Part shown: positions 35,240-43,914 of the stretch, piece after piece
How positions within the stretch are numbered: position 1 is the stretch's first letter
How the letters are laid out: every line of letters begins with the position of its first letter
Assembly: GCF_024169315.1 (NCBI RefSeq)
Contig: NZ_JALJWR010000001.1
Location: forward strand, 5,692,501 to 5,756,500
Source of the DNA: Pseudomonas migulae
GTDB taxonomy: Bacteria > Pseudomonadota > Gammaproteobacteria > Pseudomonadales > Pseudomonadaceae
Length of the DNA stretch: 64,000 nt
Direction of reading: 5' to 3'
Program-made: the position numbers and the translations under genes
Notes under the pieces: model-generated
The model's database searches: none
The model's input: only the letters and a program-made list of their open reading frames with translations
Told to the model about the DNA's origin: nothing

Positions 35240-35465
35240 GACTAGATCCCTTAGAGAGAAAGGTGCCGGATGAAGTTCGCAGGCTATGACCACAGGGGGT
35301 GCGCCAAAGTGCCATGCTTCGGCACCAAACAGGCCTAATTTCGGAGTAATGGTAGCTGGAAGATACACTTTGCAGCGATTGACTGCCCAGTTAACTGTTG
35401 TTAACGCTTGCGTCAGGCTGTCGGCGGATTAAGCTGGCCGCCGTTTTCGCTTATTGGAGTGCCAC

Positions 35466-35834
35466 ATGTCCCGCCGTCTGCCCGTGATTCTGCTGCTTGT
35501 CTTGCTGCCTTTATGGCTGACCGCCAGTTATGGCGCGCGTTATGGCTTCATGGAGGATGCGCAGTGGGTCGGCCTCTGCGTCGATGATGCGAGTCGCTGG
35601 GAATGCGTGGTCCGTTCGAACCTGGGCCTGATGATTCATTTCCAGGTGTTGGGCTGGACGGCCCTGGCGGCAGCGGTGATCGGCTTTGTGTTGCCGGGCC
35701 GGGCAGGGTGGTGGTTGGCAGTATTGGCGCTGGTGTTCGGGTTTCCGGCGCTGGCGTTGTACAACACGACGATGGCGGTATTTGCGGTGGTGATTGCTGC
35801 CTTGCGTCTGGTTCGGGCGTCTCGTAGCGCCTGA
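35466..35834 (+). CDS. Small membrane protein of unknown function
   Basis: A 122-residue protein with three or four hydrophobic helices (about residues 5-22, 53-72, 78-112). The first periplasmic loop contains two cysteines (GLCVDDASRWECVV) that may form a disulfide. The start ATG 35466 has GGAG six bases upstream. No family was recognised. Confidence 0.75.
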   Translation: MSRRLPVILLLVLLPLWLTASYGARYGFMEDAQWVGLCVDDASRWECVVRSNLGLMIHFQVLGWTALAAAVIGFVLPGRAGWWLAVLALVFGFPALALYNTTMAVFAVVIAALRLVRASRSA

Positions 35835-35843
35835 TAGTCAGCC

Positions 35844-35932
35844 TTCGCGGGCAAGCCTCGCTCCTACAGGACCCGATCGTTCACAACATTGATGGACGAC
35901 TCTGTACCGTAGGAGCGAGGCTTGCCCGCGAA
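35844..35932. repeat. REP pair (89 bp)
   Basis: Inverted copies of the GTAGGAGCGAGGCTTGCCCG subtype, here in tail-to-tail order relative to the pair at 27923, between two convergent genes. Confidence 0.9.
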
Positions 35933-35955
35933 GGGGCCGGCAGCCGTGCTGAAGA

Positions 35956-37509
35956 TCAGCCCTTGCGAACCCGCAAACTGCGCCACAACGCCGCCACCAT
36001 CAACACACTCACCAACGCCCAGCCCCAGGCCTGCTGGTTCTGCAAACCTTCGCGATACAACTGCGGCGCAATGCCGGCACCGATGATGAAGGTCAGCAGG
36101 GCAATCTCTCGACGTGGCACGCTCACCGGACGGCACAGGTAAACCAGCGCCGGCAGGATGAACGCTACACTCGGAAAGCTGCGATAACGCGGGTCGAACA
36201 CCAGCTCCAGCATCATCACCGCCGCCGCAAAACCTGCCACCGCCAGCAACCCGCCCGCCCGGCGTTCCAGCGCAGCGAAGGCTTGCCCACGCCAGCCTGT
36301 GCGAGCACTCAATGTCAGCGCGGCATGCGCCAGCACCAACAGATTCAACCCCGTCAGCAAGGCGACCCACAACCATTCACTGGCAAACCGTGTGGTCACC
36401 CGCGCCAGATCGCCCCACGCGCCAATCGAACAGGCCGCCAGCGCGCCCAGCAGTGGCAGGACCAGTGCCGCGCGGGTGCTGCGTACGCGTCCGCCAAGGA
36501 TCAGCGTACCGAGAAAAATCAATCCTCCCACCGCCAGCCATTGCGACCAGTACGGCACGTTCGACACGGGACCTGCCAGCACGCCCTTGTCCTGGCGATC
36601 AGCATCAAACAGCCCCCAGTAACCACCGACTGCACCTTCGCTGGCGCGCTTCCAGGGTTGGTCGAAGGCTTCGATCAGGTTGTAATGCCAGCCTTCCTGT
36701 TCAGCCATGATGACGAATGCGCGAATGAATTTGGCTTCATTGACCCGACTCGGCAGGGCAGTTTCGCGCTGGCGGCCTTCGCTCGGCCAGCCGGTTTCGC
36801 CAATCATCACGTCTTTGGGGGCAAATTTGTTGCCGAACACCTGGCGCACTTCGCGAACATGCTGCAGCGCGGCGTCGATGTTCGAAGGATCATCTTCCCA
36901 GTACGGCAGCAAGTGGATGGTCAGGAAGTCCACCGCCGGGGCGATTTCCGGGTGTTTGAGCCAGAACTCCCAGACGTCGGCATAGGTGACAGGCTGCTTG
37001 ACCTGGCTTTTGACCTTGTTGATCAGCTTGGCCAGCTGCGCGCCGGTGATTTCCTTGCGCAACAGGGTTTCGTTGCCGACGATCACCGACGTCACCACGT
37101 CCGCGTTGGCGTTGGCGGAGGCAATCAGCAAGTCGACTTCTTTCTCGGTGTCCACCGGGTTGCTGTTGACCCAGGCGCCGATCATCAACTTCAGACCATG
37201 CTTGCGCGCCAGATCGGGCAGGGCCTCGAGACCGGTCATGGAATAGGTGCGGATACATTCGAAGCGGGTGGCCAGCAGGGCGAGGTCGGCGTCCATGCGT
37301 TCGGGGCGCAGCTTGAACGGCTGATCGAACGGCGATTGGTCTTTGTCGAACGGGGTGTAGGAGGCGCATTGCAGCTTGTGCGTCGCGCTGGCCACGTCCG
37401 GCAGAATCACCGGTTTGCCGAGTCCGTACCAAAAACCGCCGAGGGCAAAAAGCCCCAGCAGGCAAGCGAATAGATAAGCAAAAAAAGGAAAGCGTGAGGT
37501 CGCGGGCAT
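35956..37509 (-). CDS. Membrane protein with GH17 (beta-1,3-glucan) catalytic domain
   Basis: A 517-residue protein. An N-terminal transmembrane helix (about residues 9-30) leads to a GH17-type domain (residues ~45-330) with the acid/base glutamate in VIVGNE (Glu147) and the nucleophile in MIGETGWPSEG (Glu238). The C-terminal ~190 residues form several transmembrane helices. Pseudomonas proteins of this layout are annotated as beta-glucan synthases or glucosyltransferases (Ndv-type periplasmic glucan metabolism). Transglycosylation is more likely than simple hydrolysis, but this is inference. ATG 37509 precedes the first helix. Confidence 0.85.
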   Translation of the reverse strand: MPATSRFPFFAYLFACLLGLFALGGFWYGLGKPVILPDVASATHKLQCASYTPFDKDQSPFDQPFKLRPERMDADLALLATRFECIRTYSMTGLEALPDLARKHGLKLMIGAWVNSNPVDTEKEVDLLIASANANADVVTSVIVGNETLLRKEITGAQLAKLINKVKSQVKQPVTYADVWEFWLKHPEIAPAVDFLTIHLLPYWEDDPSNIDAALQHVREVRQVFGNKFAPKDVMIGETGWPSEGRQRETALPSRVNEAKFIRAFVIMAEQEGWHYNLIEAFDQPWKRASEGAVGGYWGLFDADRQDKGVLAGPVSNVPYWSQWLAVGGLIFLGTLILGGRVRSTRAALVLPLLGALAACSIGAWGDLARVTTRFASEWLWVALLTGLNLLVLAHAALTLSARTGWRGQAFAALERRAGGLLAVAGFAAAVMMLELVFDPRYRSFPSVAFILPALVYLCRPVSVPRREIALLTFIIGAGIAPQLYREGLQNQQAWGWALVSVLMVAALWRSLRVRKG

Positions 37510-37851
37510 GGTCAGGACGTCTGGGAGCAAAGCCGCGCATGTTACCTGCAATTGCCTGATGCTTGGTGGCCTGCATAATTTTGACATGCAAAGTTCGGGC
37601 GGATTGGCGGGAGCAATAGAAGTGGTCGTGATTAATGGCGTTCTGATGTCGTTTCTCGATGCCTTGAGGTCGCAGACAGCACAGGTTCCGGTTGGCGTCA
37701 GGTTGATTATCGAGGCGTCAGTGCTCTCATTGATAAATCACGCTGATGATCGAACGAGTTAGCGGTGAGGCGTGATGGGGCGCTATGCACCATAACAATA
37801 CGTTGACGCGACTCGGCATCCGTCGAGCGCAGCACTTTCGGGGAAGTAACG
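37510..37851. other. Intergenic region without a supported gene
   Basis: This 342-bp stretch separates the divergent GH17 and binding-protein genes. A GGGGAAG ribosome site for the latter lies at its right end. An 84-codon open frame (37508-37762) lacks a family match, good start context or usual codon bias. No repeat was seen. Confidence 0.5.
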
Positions 37852-38703
37852 ATGAAGATGCGACGACTTTTAGGCGCCAGTGCCGCTCTGGTACTTGCGA
37901 TTGGCTCCACATTCGCCAATGCCGAGAGCAAGACCCTGAGCATCGGTTACGTTGATGGCTGGTCCGACAGCGTAGCGACCACCCACGTGGCCGCCGAAGT
38001 GATCAAGCAGAAACTGGGTTATGACGTGAAGCTCCAGGCCGTCGCTACCGGGATCATGTGGCAAGGCGTGGCCACCGGTAAACTGGACGCCATGCTGTCG
38101 GCCTGGCTGCCGGTGACCCACGGTGATTACTGGACCAAGAACAAAGACCAGGTCGTCGATTACGGCCCGAACTTCAAGGATGCGAAAATCGGCTTGATCG
38201 TGCCGGACTACGTCAAGGCCAAGTCGCTTGAAGACCTGAAAACCGATGACAGCTTCAAGAAACGCATCGTCGGCATCGACGCCGGTTCAGGCGTGATGCT
38301 CAAGACCGAGCAGGCGATCAAGGACTATGACCTGACCGGCTATCAACTCAAGGCCAGTTCCGGCGCCGGCATGATTGCCGAACTGACCCGTGCCGAGAAG
38401 AAAAACGAATCCATTGCGGTGACCGGTTGGGTGCCGCACTGGATGTTCGCCAAGTGGAAACTGCGCTTCCTCGAAGACCCGAAAGGCGTGTATGGCGCGG
38501 CTGAAACCGTGAACAGCATCGGCAGCAAAGAGCTGGGTACCAAAGCTCCGGAAGTGGCCAAGTTCCTGAAGAACTTCCAGTGGGCTTCGAAAGACGAAAT
38601 CGGCGAAGTCATGCTGGCCATTCAAGAAGGCGCCAAGCCTGAAGCCGCTGCGAAGGATTGGGTCGCCAAGCACCCGGAGCGCGTTGCTGACTGGATCAAA
38701 TGA
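37852..38703 (+). CDS. Glycine betaine/choline-type ABC substrate-binding protein
   Basis: A 283-residue periplasmic protein of the OpuAC/ProX type. Signal peptide to about STFANA. The ligand-box tryptophans are visible in GYVDGWSDS, TGIMWQGVATGKLDAMLSAWLP, and TGWVPHWMFAKWKLRFLEDP. It should bind a quaternary amine such as glycine betaine or carnitine. No permease or ATPase gene adjoins it, so it is an orphan binding protein that must serve a transporter encoded elsewhere. A terminator follows. Confidence 0.92.
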   Translation: MKMRRLLGASAALVLAIGSTFANAESKTLSIGYVDGWSDSVATTHVAAEVIKQKLGYDVKLQAVATGIMWQGVATGKLDAMLSAWLPVTHGDYWTKNKDQVVDYGPNFKDAKIGLIVPDYVKAKSLEDLKTDDSFKKRIVGIDAGSGVMLKTEQAIKDYDLTGYQLKASSGAGMIAELTRAEKKNESIAVTGWVPHWMFAKWKLRFLEDPKGVYGAAETVNSIGSKELGTKAPEVAKFLKNFQWASKDEIGEVMLAIQEGAKPEAAAKDWVAKHPERVADWIK

Positions 38704-38734
38704 TTTGAGCTGACCGGTCTGGTCAGTCCCTCTC

Positions 38735-38768
38735 AAGGCCCCTTGGCTCAATGCCAAGGGGCCTTTTG
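38735..38768 (+). terminator. Intrinsic terminator after the binding-protein gene
   Basis: AAGGCCCCTTGG / CCAAGGGGCCTT stem with loop CTCAATG followed by TTGTTTT. Confidence 0.9.
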
Positions 38769-38865
38769 TTTTCTGCATGCTGGAAAATGGCGATTCTGTC
38801 ATGTCGTTCTAATACTAAGGTCGTCTGGAACCTGCCCCGCAGCCGCATAGAGTGGATAGCGTTCC

Positions 38866-38873
38866 AACAATAA
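38866..38873 (+). promoter_or_regulatory. Candidate Hfq/Crc target in the DUF485-actP leader
   Basis: AACAATAA matches the AANAANAA catabolite-activity motif bound by Hfq with Crc in Pseudomonas. It lies 23 bases upstream of the ATG, where bound Hfq would hinder ribosome entry. Confidence 0.45.
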
Positions 38874-38896
38874 TCTGTGCTGCGAGGATAAAAACA

Positions 38897-39208
38897 ATGA
38901 ACGACAGCATTTACCTCTCGATTCAAAACAGCCCGCGCTTCAAGGAGCTGGTTAGTAAGCGAGAAAGGTTCGCCTGGATTCTTTCGGCGATCATGCTTGG
39001 GCTTTACTCCGGATTCATCCTTCTGATCGCTTACGGGCCGCATATTCTGGGCGCGAAAATCAGCCCTGAGTCATCGATAACCTGGGGCATACCGATCGGT
39101 GTCGGGTTGATTCTTTCAGCCTTCATCCTGACCGGGATCTACGTACGACGCGCCAATGGCGAATTCGACGACCTGAACAATGCGATTCTCAAGGAGGCTC
39201 AGCAATGA
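38897..39208 (+). CDS. DUF485 (YjcH-like) membrane protein
   Basis: A 103-residue protein with two transmembrane helices (about residues 26-46 and 62-84) and the DUF485 layout ([26 protein letters not shown]). It regularly precedes actP and overlaps it by four bases here, so it is probably an accessory subunit of acetate uptake. Upstream in-frame codons at 38852 are not favoured because the GAGG site suits ATG 38897. Confidence 0.93.
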   Translation: MNDSIYLSIQNSPRFKELVSKRERFAWILSAIMLGLYSGFILLIAYGPHILGAKISPESSITWGIPIGVGLILSAFILTGIYVRRANGEFDDLNNAILKEAQQ

Positions 39209-40863
39209 TCCGGCGTCTAATGGCTCTATTGAGCATCGCAGCCTTCGCACCGGGCGCCTGGGCGGCTGACGCCCTGACTGGCGCGGTGCAGAAACAACCG
39301 CTGAACATCGCCGCAATCCTGATGTTTGTGGCGTTCGTCGGCGCAACTTTGTATATCACCTACTGGGCCTCCAAGAAAAACAACTCGGCGGCTGACTACT
39401 ATGCAGCCGGCGGCAAGATCACCGGTTTCCAGAACGGTCTGGCGATTGCCGGCGACTACATGTCCGCGGCGTCCTTCCTGGGTATTTCCGCGCTGGTGTT
39501 CACCTCCGGCTACGACGGCCTGATCTACTCGATCGGCTTCCTGGTGGGCTGGCCGATCATTCTGTTCCTGATCGCCGAGCGCTTGCGTAACCTGGGTAAA
39601 TACACATTTGCCGACGTGGCGTCCTACCGCCTCGGGCAAACCCAGATTCGCTCGCTGTCCGCTTGCGGTTCGCTGGTCGTGGTGGCGTTCTACCTGATCG
39701 CGCAAATGGTCGGTGCCGGCAAGCTGATCCAGCTGCTGTTCGGTCTCGACTACCACATTGCGGTGATTCTGGTCGGTATCCTGATGTGCATGTACGTGTT
39801 GTTCGGCGGCATGCTGGCGACCACTTGGGTGCAGATCATCAAGGCGGTGCTGTTGCTGTCCGGTGCCTCGTTCATGGCGCTGATGGTGATGAAGCACGTC
39901 AACTTCGACTTCAACGCTCTGTTCTCCGAGGCGATCAAGGTTCACCCTAAAGGTGAAGCGATCATGAGCCCGGGCGGTCTGGTGAAAGATCCGATCTCCG
40001 CGTTCTCCCTGGGGCTGGCACTGATGTTCGGTACCGCTGGCCTGCCGCACATCCTGATGCGCTTCTTCACCGTGAGTGACGCGAAAGAAGCTCGCAAGAG
40101 CGTGCTGTACGCAACCGGCTTCATTGGTTACTTCTACATCCTGACCTTCATCATCGGCTTCGGCGCGATCCTGCTGGTCAGCACCAACCCGGCCTTCAAA
40201 GATGCGGCTGGCGCGCTGTTGGGCGGCAACAACATGGCGGCGGTGCACCTGGCCAACGCGGTCGGTGGCAGTATCTTCCTGGGCTTCATCTCGGCGGTAG
40301 CGTTCGCGACCATTCTGGCGGTAGTTGCCGGTCTGACCCTGGCCGGTGCTTCGGCGGTGTCCCATGACCTGTATGCCAGCGTGATCAAGAAAGGCAAGGC
40401 GAACGAGAAGGACGAGATCCGTGTCTCGAAAATCACCACCATCGCTCTGGCGGTGCTGGCGATCGGTCTGGGCATTCTGTTCGAAAGCCAGAACATCGCG
40501 TTCATGGTGGGCCTGGCGTTCTCCATCGCGGCGAGCTGTAACTTCCCGGTCCTGCTGCTTTCCATGTACTGGAAGAAGCTGACCACGCGTGGTGCGATGA
40601 TTGGCGGCTGGCTGGGTCTGATCAGTGCTGTGGGCTTGATGGTCCTTGGTCCAACCATCTGGGTGCAGATCCTGCATCACGAGAAGGCGATCTTCCCGTA
40701 TGAATACCCGGCGCTGTTCTCGATGATCATTGCGTTTGTGGGGATCTGGTTCTTCTCGATCACTGACAAGTCGACAGCGGCTGACAATGAGCGGGCGTTG
40801 TTCTTCCCGCAGTTTGTTCGTTCGCAGACGGGTCTTGGGGCGAGTGGGGCGGTTTCGCACTAA
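39205..40863 (+). CDS. actP: ActP, cation/acetate symporter
   Basis: A 552-residue sodium:solute symporter (SSS family). Signal-like N terminus, then about 13 helices. Diagnostic segments are [57 protein letters not shown] and the [15 protein letters not shown] loop. It imports acetate and other short carboxylates, feeding acetyl-CoA to the gltA/sdh/suc genes nearby. Terminator at 40900-40934. Confidence 0.95.
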   Translation: MIRRLMALLSIAAFAPGAWAADALTGAVQKQPLNIAAILMFVAFVGATLYITYWASKKNNSAADYYAAGGKITGFQNGLAIAGDYMSAASFLGISALVFTSGYDGLIYSIGFLVGWPIILFLIAERLRNLGKYTFADVASYRLGQTQIRSLSACGSLVVVAFYLIAQMVGAGKLIQLLFGLDYHIAVILVGILMCMYVLFGGMLATTWVQIIKAVLLLSGASFMALMVMKHVNFDFNALFSEAIKVHPKGEAIMSPGGLVKDPISAFSLGLALMFGTAGLPHILMRFFTVSDAKEARKSVLYATGFIGYFYILTFIIGFGAILLVSTNPAFKDAAGALLGGNNMAAVHLANAVGGSIFLGFISAVAFATILAVVAGLTLAGASAVSHDLYASVIKKGKANEKDEIRVSKITTIALAVLAIGLGILFESQNIAFMVGLAFSIAASCNFPVLLLSMYWKKLTTRGAMIGGWLGLISAVGLMVLGPTIWVQILHHEKAIFPYEYPALFSMIIAFVGIWFFSITDKSTAADNERALFFPQFVRSQTGLGASGAVSH

Positions 40864-40899
40864 GGTTTCGAGATTGTTTGTGTAAGTTGGGTTGAATGG

Positions 40900-40934
40900 A
40901 AATGCCCCGGTCGAGAGATCGGGGCATTTTTTTT
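40900..40934 (+). terminator. Terminator after actP
   Basis: AAATGCCCC / GGGGCATTT arms with a further partly paired inner segment, followed by eight T residues. Confidence 0.92.
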
Positions 40935-41001
40935 GTGCGGTTATCGCCCTTTGTGAAGCGAACCTGCTCGCGAAGGCGGCCGGACAGCCGACCTGTCTTT
41001 T

Positions 41002-41431
41002 GTTGATCGGGTACATATCCATTCCTGCGGTAACGGCGTCTGGCGGTTTCGCCCTTACGGCGACTCACTTTTTTTCAAACCGGTACGTGTCCCCTGTGGG
41101 AGCTGGCTTGCCAGCGATGAACGCTCAGACACCGCATTCCTTCAGACCGCACTCGTCATCGTTAACGACCATCGCTGGCAAGCCAGCTCCCACAGGGAAC
41201 GCGTACGCTTCAAATGACAGGTCGGCCGATAGGCCGCCTCGGTTGCATTGGCGGTGGTCGGCCGATAGGCCGAGTGGAGCAGGACCGGAAGGAGGGCATG
41301 CCGAGCTCTAGCGAGGCACCGAACGAAAGGGGCAAAAGCCCTTGGTTACTTGGCGCTCTTCCAAGTGACTCGCTGTAAAAGCGAAACCGCCAGCCGTCAT
41401 TACCGAAGAAACGGATATACCCCCGATCAAA
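41002..41431. repeat. Element B: 430-bp intergenic element with inverted ends, related to element A
   Basis: The left end (41002-41070) and the reverse complement of the right end (41363-41431) share GATCGGG, ATATCC, CGGTAA, CTGGCGGTTTCGC, TTAC and TCACTT in order. The segment 41273-41431 is, on the opposite strand, more than 80% like element A 5368-5522, including GAGCAGGACCGGAAGGAGGG and GAGGCACCGAACGAAAGGGG. The centre contains a REP pair and two CGGCCGATAGGCCG palindromes (41222-41235, 41259-41272). No protein is encoded. It fills the space between actP and gltA. Confidence 0.85.
41096..41193. repeat. REP pair (98 bp) inside element B
   Basis: Two identical inverted 23-base REPs of the RAYT-flanking subtype (GTGGGAGCTGGCTTGCCAGC). 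Confidence 0.9.
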
Positions 41432-41455
41432 GAGGCAACCAAACCCGGCACAAAC

Positions 41456-41484
41456 AAAAACGGCCTCTATATAAATAGAGGCCG
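41456..41484 (-). terminator. Terminator of gltA
   Basis: CGGCCTCTAT / ATAGAGGCCG perfect 10-bp stem with ATAA loop; on the minus strand it is followed by a T run, 39 bases after the gltA stop. Confidence 0.92.
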
Positions 41485-41522
41485 TTCCCGGTACAACTCA
41501 AGACGTTATCGCAAGACAGGTC

Positions 41523-42812
41523 TTATTTGCGGTCTTCCAGCTTGGTGATATCACGCGACTCGTAGCCGGTGTACAACTGGCGCGGACGGCCAATCTTGTA
41601 CGGGCTGGAGAGCATTTCTTTCCAGTGGGAGATCCAGCCGACAGTCCGCGCCAGGGCGAAGATCACGGTGAACATGCTGGTTGGAATGCCGATCGCCTTG
41701 AGGATGATCCCCGAGTAGAAGTCGACGTTCGGGTACAGCGAGCGTTCGATGAAGTACGGGTCGGTCAGGGCGATCTCTTCCAGGCGCATGGCCAGTTCGA
41801 GTTGCGGATCGTTGTTGATCCCCAGTTCCTTCAGCACTTCGTCGCAGGTCTGCTTCATCACGGTGGCGCGTGGGTCGCGGTTTTTGTAAACCCGGTGACC
41901 GAAGCCCATCAGTTTGAACGGATCGTTCTTGTCCTTGGCCTTGGCGATGTACTTGTCGATGTTCGACACATCGCCAATTTCATCCAGCATGGTCAGAACG
42001 GCTTCGTTCGCGCCGCCGTGGGCAGGGCCCCACAGTGCAGCGATGCCGGCGGCGATACAGGCGAACGGGTTGGCACCCGAAGAGCCGGCCAGGCGTACGG
42101 TGGAAGTCGATGCGTTCTGCTCGTGGTCGGCATGGAGGATGAAGATCCGGTCCATGGCCTTGGCGAGTACCGGGCTGATCGGTTTGATCTCGCACGGGGT
42201 GTTGAACATCATGTGCAGGAAGTTTTCCGCGTACGTCAGGTCGTTGCGCGGGTACATCATGGGTTGGCCCATGGAGTACTTGTAAACCATCGCTGCCAGG
42301 GTCGGCATCTTGGCAACCAGGCGGATCGCGGAGATTTCGCGATGCTGCGGGTTATTGATGTCCAGGGAGTCGTGGTAGAAGGCCGAGAGGGCGCCGACTA
42401 CACCGCACATGACGGCCATCGGGTGGGCGTCGCGACGGAAACCGTTGAAGAAGGTCTTCAACTGCTCGTGAACCATGGTGTGGTTCTTCACGGTGCTGAC
42501 GAACTGGGCCTTCTGTTCTGCGGTCGGCAGTTCGCCGTTGAGCAGCAGATAGCAGGTTTCCAGATAGTCCGACTTTTCAGCCAGCTGTTCGATCGGGTAG
42601 CCGCGGTGCAGCAGAATGCCGTTGTCGCCGTCGATATAGGTGATCTTCGACTCGCAGGAAGCTGTCGACATGAAACCAGGGTCAAAGGTGAAACGGCCCG
42701 TGGCCGTCAGGCCCCGAACATCGATAACATCGGGACCAACGGTGCCGGTTAAAATGGGCAGCTCGACGGGGGCTGCGCCCTCGATGATCAACTGCGCTTT
42801 TTTGTCAGCCAT
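41523..42812 (-). CDS. gltA: Citrate synthase (type II)
   Basis: A 429-residue hexameric-type citrate synthase condensing acetyl-CoA and oxaloacetate. Catalytic regions: [32 protein letters not shown] and [16 protein letters not shown]-terminal domain with [24 protein letters not shown] is as in other Pseudomonas. Divergent from sdhC; a strong sigma-70 promoter is visible at 42871-42898. Confidence 0.97.
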   Translation of the reverse strand: MADKKAQLIIEGAAPVELPILTGTVGPDVIDVRGLTATGRFTFDPGFMSTASCESKITYIDGDNGILLHRGYPIEQLAEKSDYLETCYLLLNGELPTAEQKAQFVSTVKNHTMVHEQLKTFFNGFRRDAHPMAVMCGVVGALSAFYHDSLDINNPQHREISAIRLVAKMPTLAAMVYKYSMGQPMMYPRNDLTYAENFLHMMFNTPCEIKPISPVLAKAMDRIFILHADHEQNASTSTVRLAGSSGANPFACIAAGIAALWGPAHGGANEAVLTMLDEIGDVSNIDKYIAKAKDKNDPFKLMGFGHRVYKNRDPRATVMKQTCDEVLKELGINNDPQLELAMRLEEIALTDPYFIERSLYPNVDFYSGIILKAIGIPTSMFTVIFALARTVGWISHWKEMLSSPYKIGRPRQLYTGYESRDITKLEDRK

Positions 42813-42870
42813 GTGGCCTCCTATTTATGCTTGAAATCATCAGACAGACCCCCCACGCAGGGCCCGCACC

Positions 42871-42898
42871 ACTATAGTGAGATAAATTCGAATGTCAA
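42871..42898 (-). promoter_or_regulatory. gltA promoter
   Basis: On the minus strand TTGACA (42898-42893), 16-base spacer and TATAGT (42876-42871): near-consensus sigma-70 elements about 60 bases upstream of the gltA start. Confidence 0.75.
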
Positions 42899-43012
42899 TT
42901 TGCCTAAAGTCTTGCTCCAGAAGGCTTTAACCGGACTTTTTCCTCGAAATTGACTGCCATTTACGCCTTTTATCCAACTTGTGCAATGAGCTATTAGGGG
43001 AAGGCGAACGCG

Positions 43013-43041
43013 TTGTCATTAGTAGCCTAACTGTCTATACT
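43013..43041 (+). promoter_or_regulatory. sdh operon promoter candidate
   Basis: TTGTCA (43013-43018), 17-base spacer and TATACT (43036-43041), pointing to sdhC; it leaves a leader of about 125 bases. Confidence 0.7.
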
Positions 43042-43174
43042 CGGCCACCGACCGCCAGGGGCTTTTGGGCCTGCTTTATTGGGGGTCGCATCCCTGGGTG
43101 GTGGTTACCTGACCAGTGCACTCCCCAACAACTTTGCCCTGATTGTTAGGGGCTCTTCAGTGTGAAAAAAAGCC

Positions 43175-43549
43175 GTGAAAAGCCAACGACCTGTAAACCT
43201 AGACCTAAGGACCATCAAACTCCCCATCACCGGCGTTACGTCGTTTCTTCACCGTGTTTCCGGCATCATCCTCTTCCTGGGCCTTGGCTTCATGCTGTAT
43301 GCATTGAGCAAATCCCTGGGTTCCGAGGAAGGTTTTGCCGACGTGAAGGCAACCTTGACCAGCCCTCTGGCCAAGTTCGTAGCATGGGGCCTCCTGTCCG
43401 CTCTTCTGTATCACCTGGCCGCCGGTGTGCGCCATATGATCATGGACATGGGCATCGGTGAGACGCTGGAAGGCGGCACACTGGGCTCGAAAATCATTAT
43501 CGCCGTGTCTGCGGTGTTGATCGTTCTGGCGGGAGTTTGGATATGGTAA
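43175..43549 (+). CDS. sdhC: Succinate dehydrogenase cytochrome b556 subunit
   Basis: A 124-residue membrane subunit with three helices. MKSQRPVNLDLRTIKLPITG and SFLHRVSGIILF carry the conserved quinone-site serine and arginine; the haem histidine lies in LYHLAAGVRHMIMD. The start is a GTG at 43175 with no clear ribosome site. Another GTG at 43162 has a better AGGGG but is out of frame. Overlaps sdhD by seven bases. Confidence 0.95.
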   Translation: MKSQRPVNLDLRTIKLPITGVTSFLHRVSGIILFLGLGFMLYALSKSLGSEEGFADVKATLTSPLAKFVAWGLLSALLYHLAAGVRHMIMDMGIGETLEGGTLGSKIIIAVSAVLIVLAGVWIW

Positions 43550-43911
43550 CCAGCGTTACGAACCTGTCGCGTTCAGGCCTCTACGACTGGATGGCACAGC
43601 GTGTGTCTGCGGTCGTTCTCGCGGCTTATTTCATCTTCCTGATCGGATACCTCGTTGCGAATCCGGGCATTGGCTACGAGCAGTGGCATGGCCTGTACGC
43701 CCACAACGGAATGCGTATCTTCAGTCTGCTGGCCCTTGTGGCCCTGGGCGCTCACGCCTGGGTCGGCATGTGGACCATCGCGACCGACTACCTGACGCCG
43801 ATGGCGCTGGGCAAGTCCGCGACTGCAGTACGTTTCCTTTTCCAGGCAGTATGCGGCGTTGCGATGTTCGCTTACTTCGTCTGGGGTGTGCAGATTCTCT
43901 GGGGTATCTGA
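43543..43911 (+). CDS. sdhD: Succinate dehydrogenase hydrophobic anchor subunit
   Basis: A 122-residue, three-helix membrane anchor. LYDWMAQRVSAVVLAAY and GAHAWVGMWTIATDYL (haem-ligand histidine) mark the SdhD family. Start ATG 43543 follows GGGAG and overlaps sdhC; an earlier in-frame ATG at 43537 would add two residues. With SdhC it binds haem b and ubiquinone. Confidence 0.95.
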   Translation: MVTSVTNLSRSGLYDWMAQRVSAVVLAAYFIFLIGYLVANPGIGYEQWHGLYAHNGMRIFSLLALVALGAHAWVGMWTIATDYLTPMALGKSATAVRFLFQAVCGVAMFAYFVWGVQILWGI

Positions 43912-43914
43912 TTC

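Noticed and set aside
37508..37762. 84-codon frame between the GH17 and binding-protein genes
   Set aside because: No conserved motif, poor start context, and atypical composition; probably chance.
43162..43461. 99-codon frame with a good AGGGG site overlapping sdhC
   Set aside because: Out of frame with the conserved SdhC sequence; the translation is arginine/proline-rich noise.
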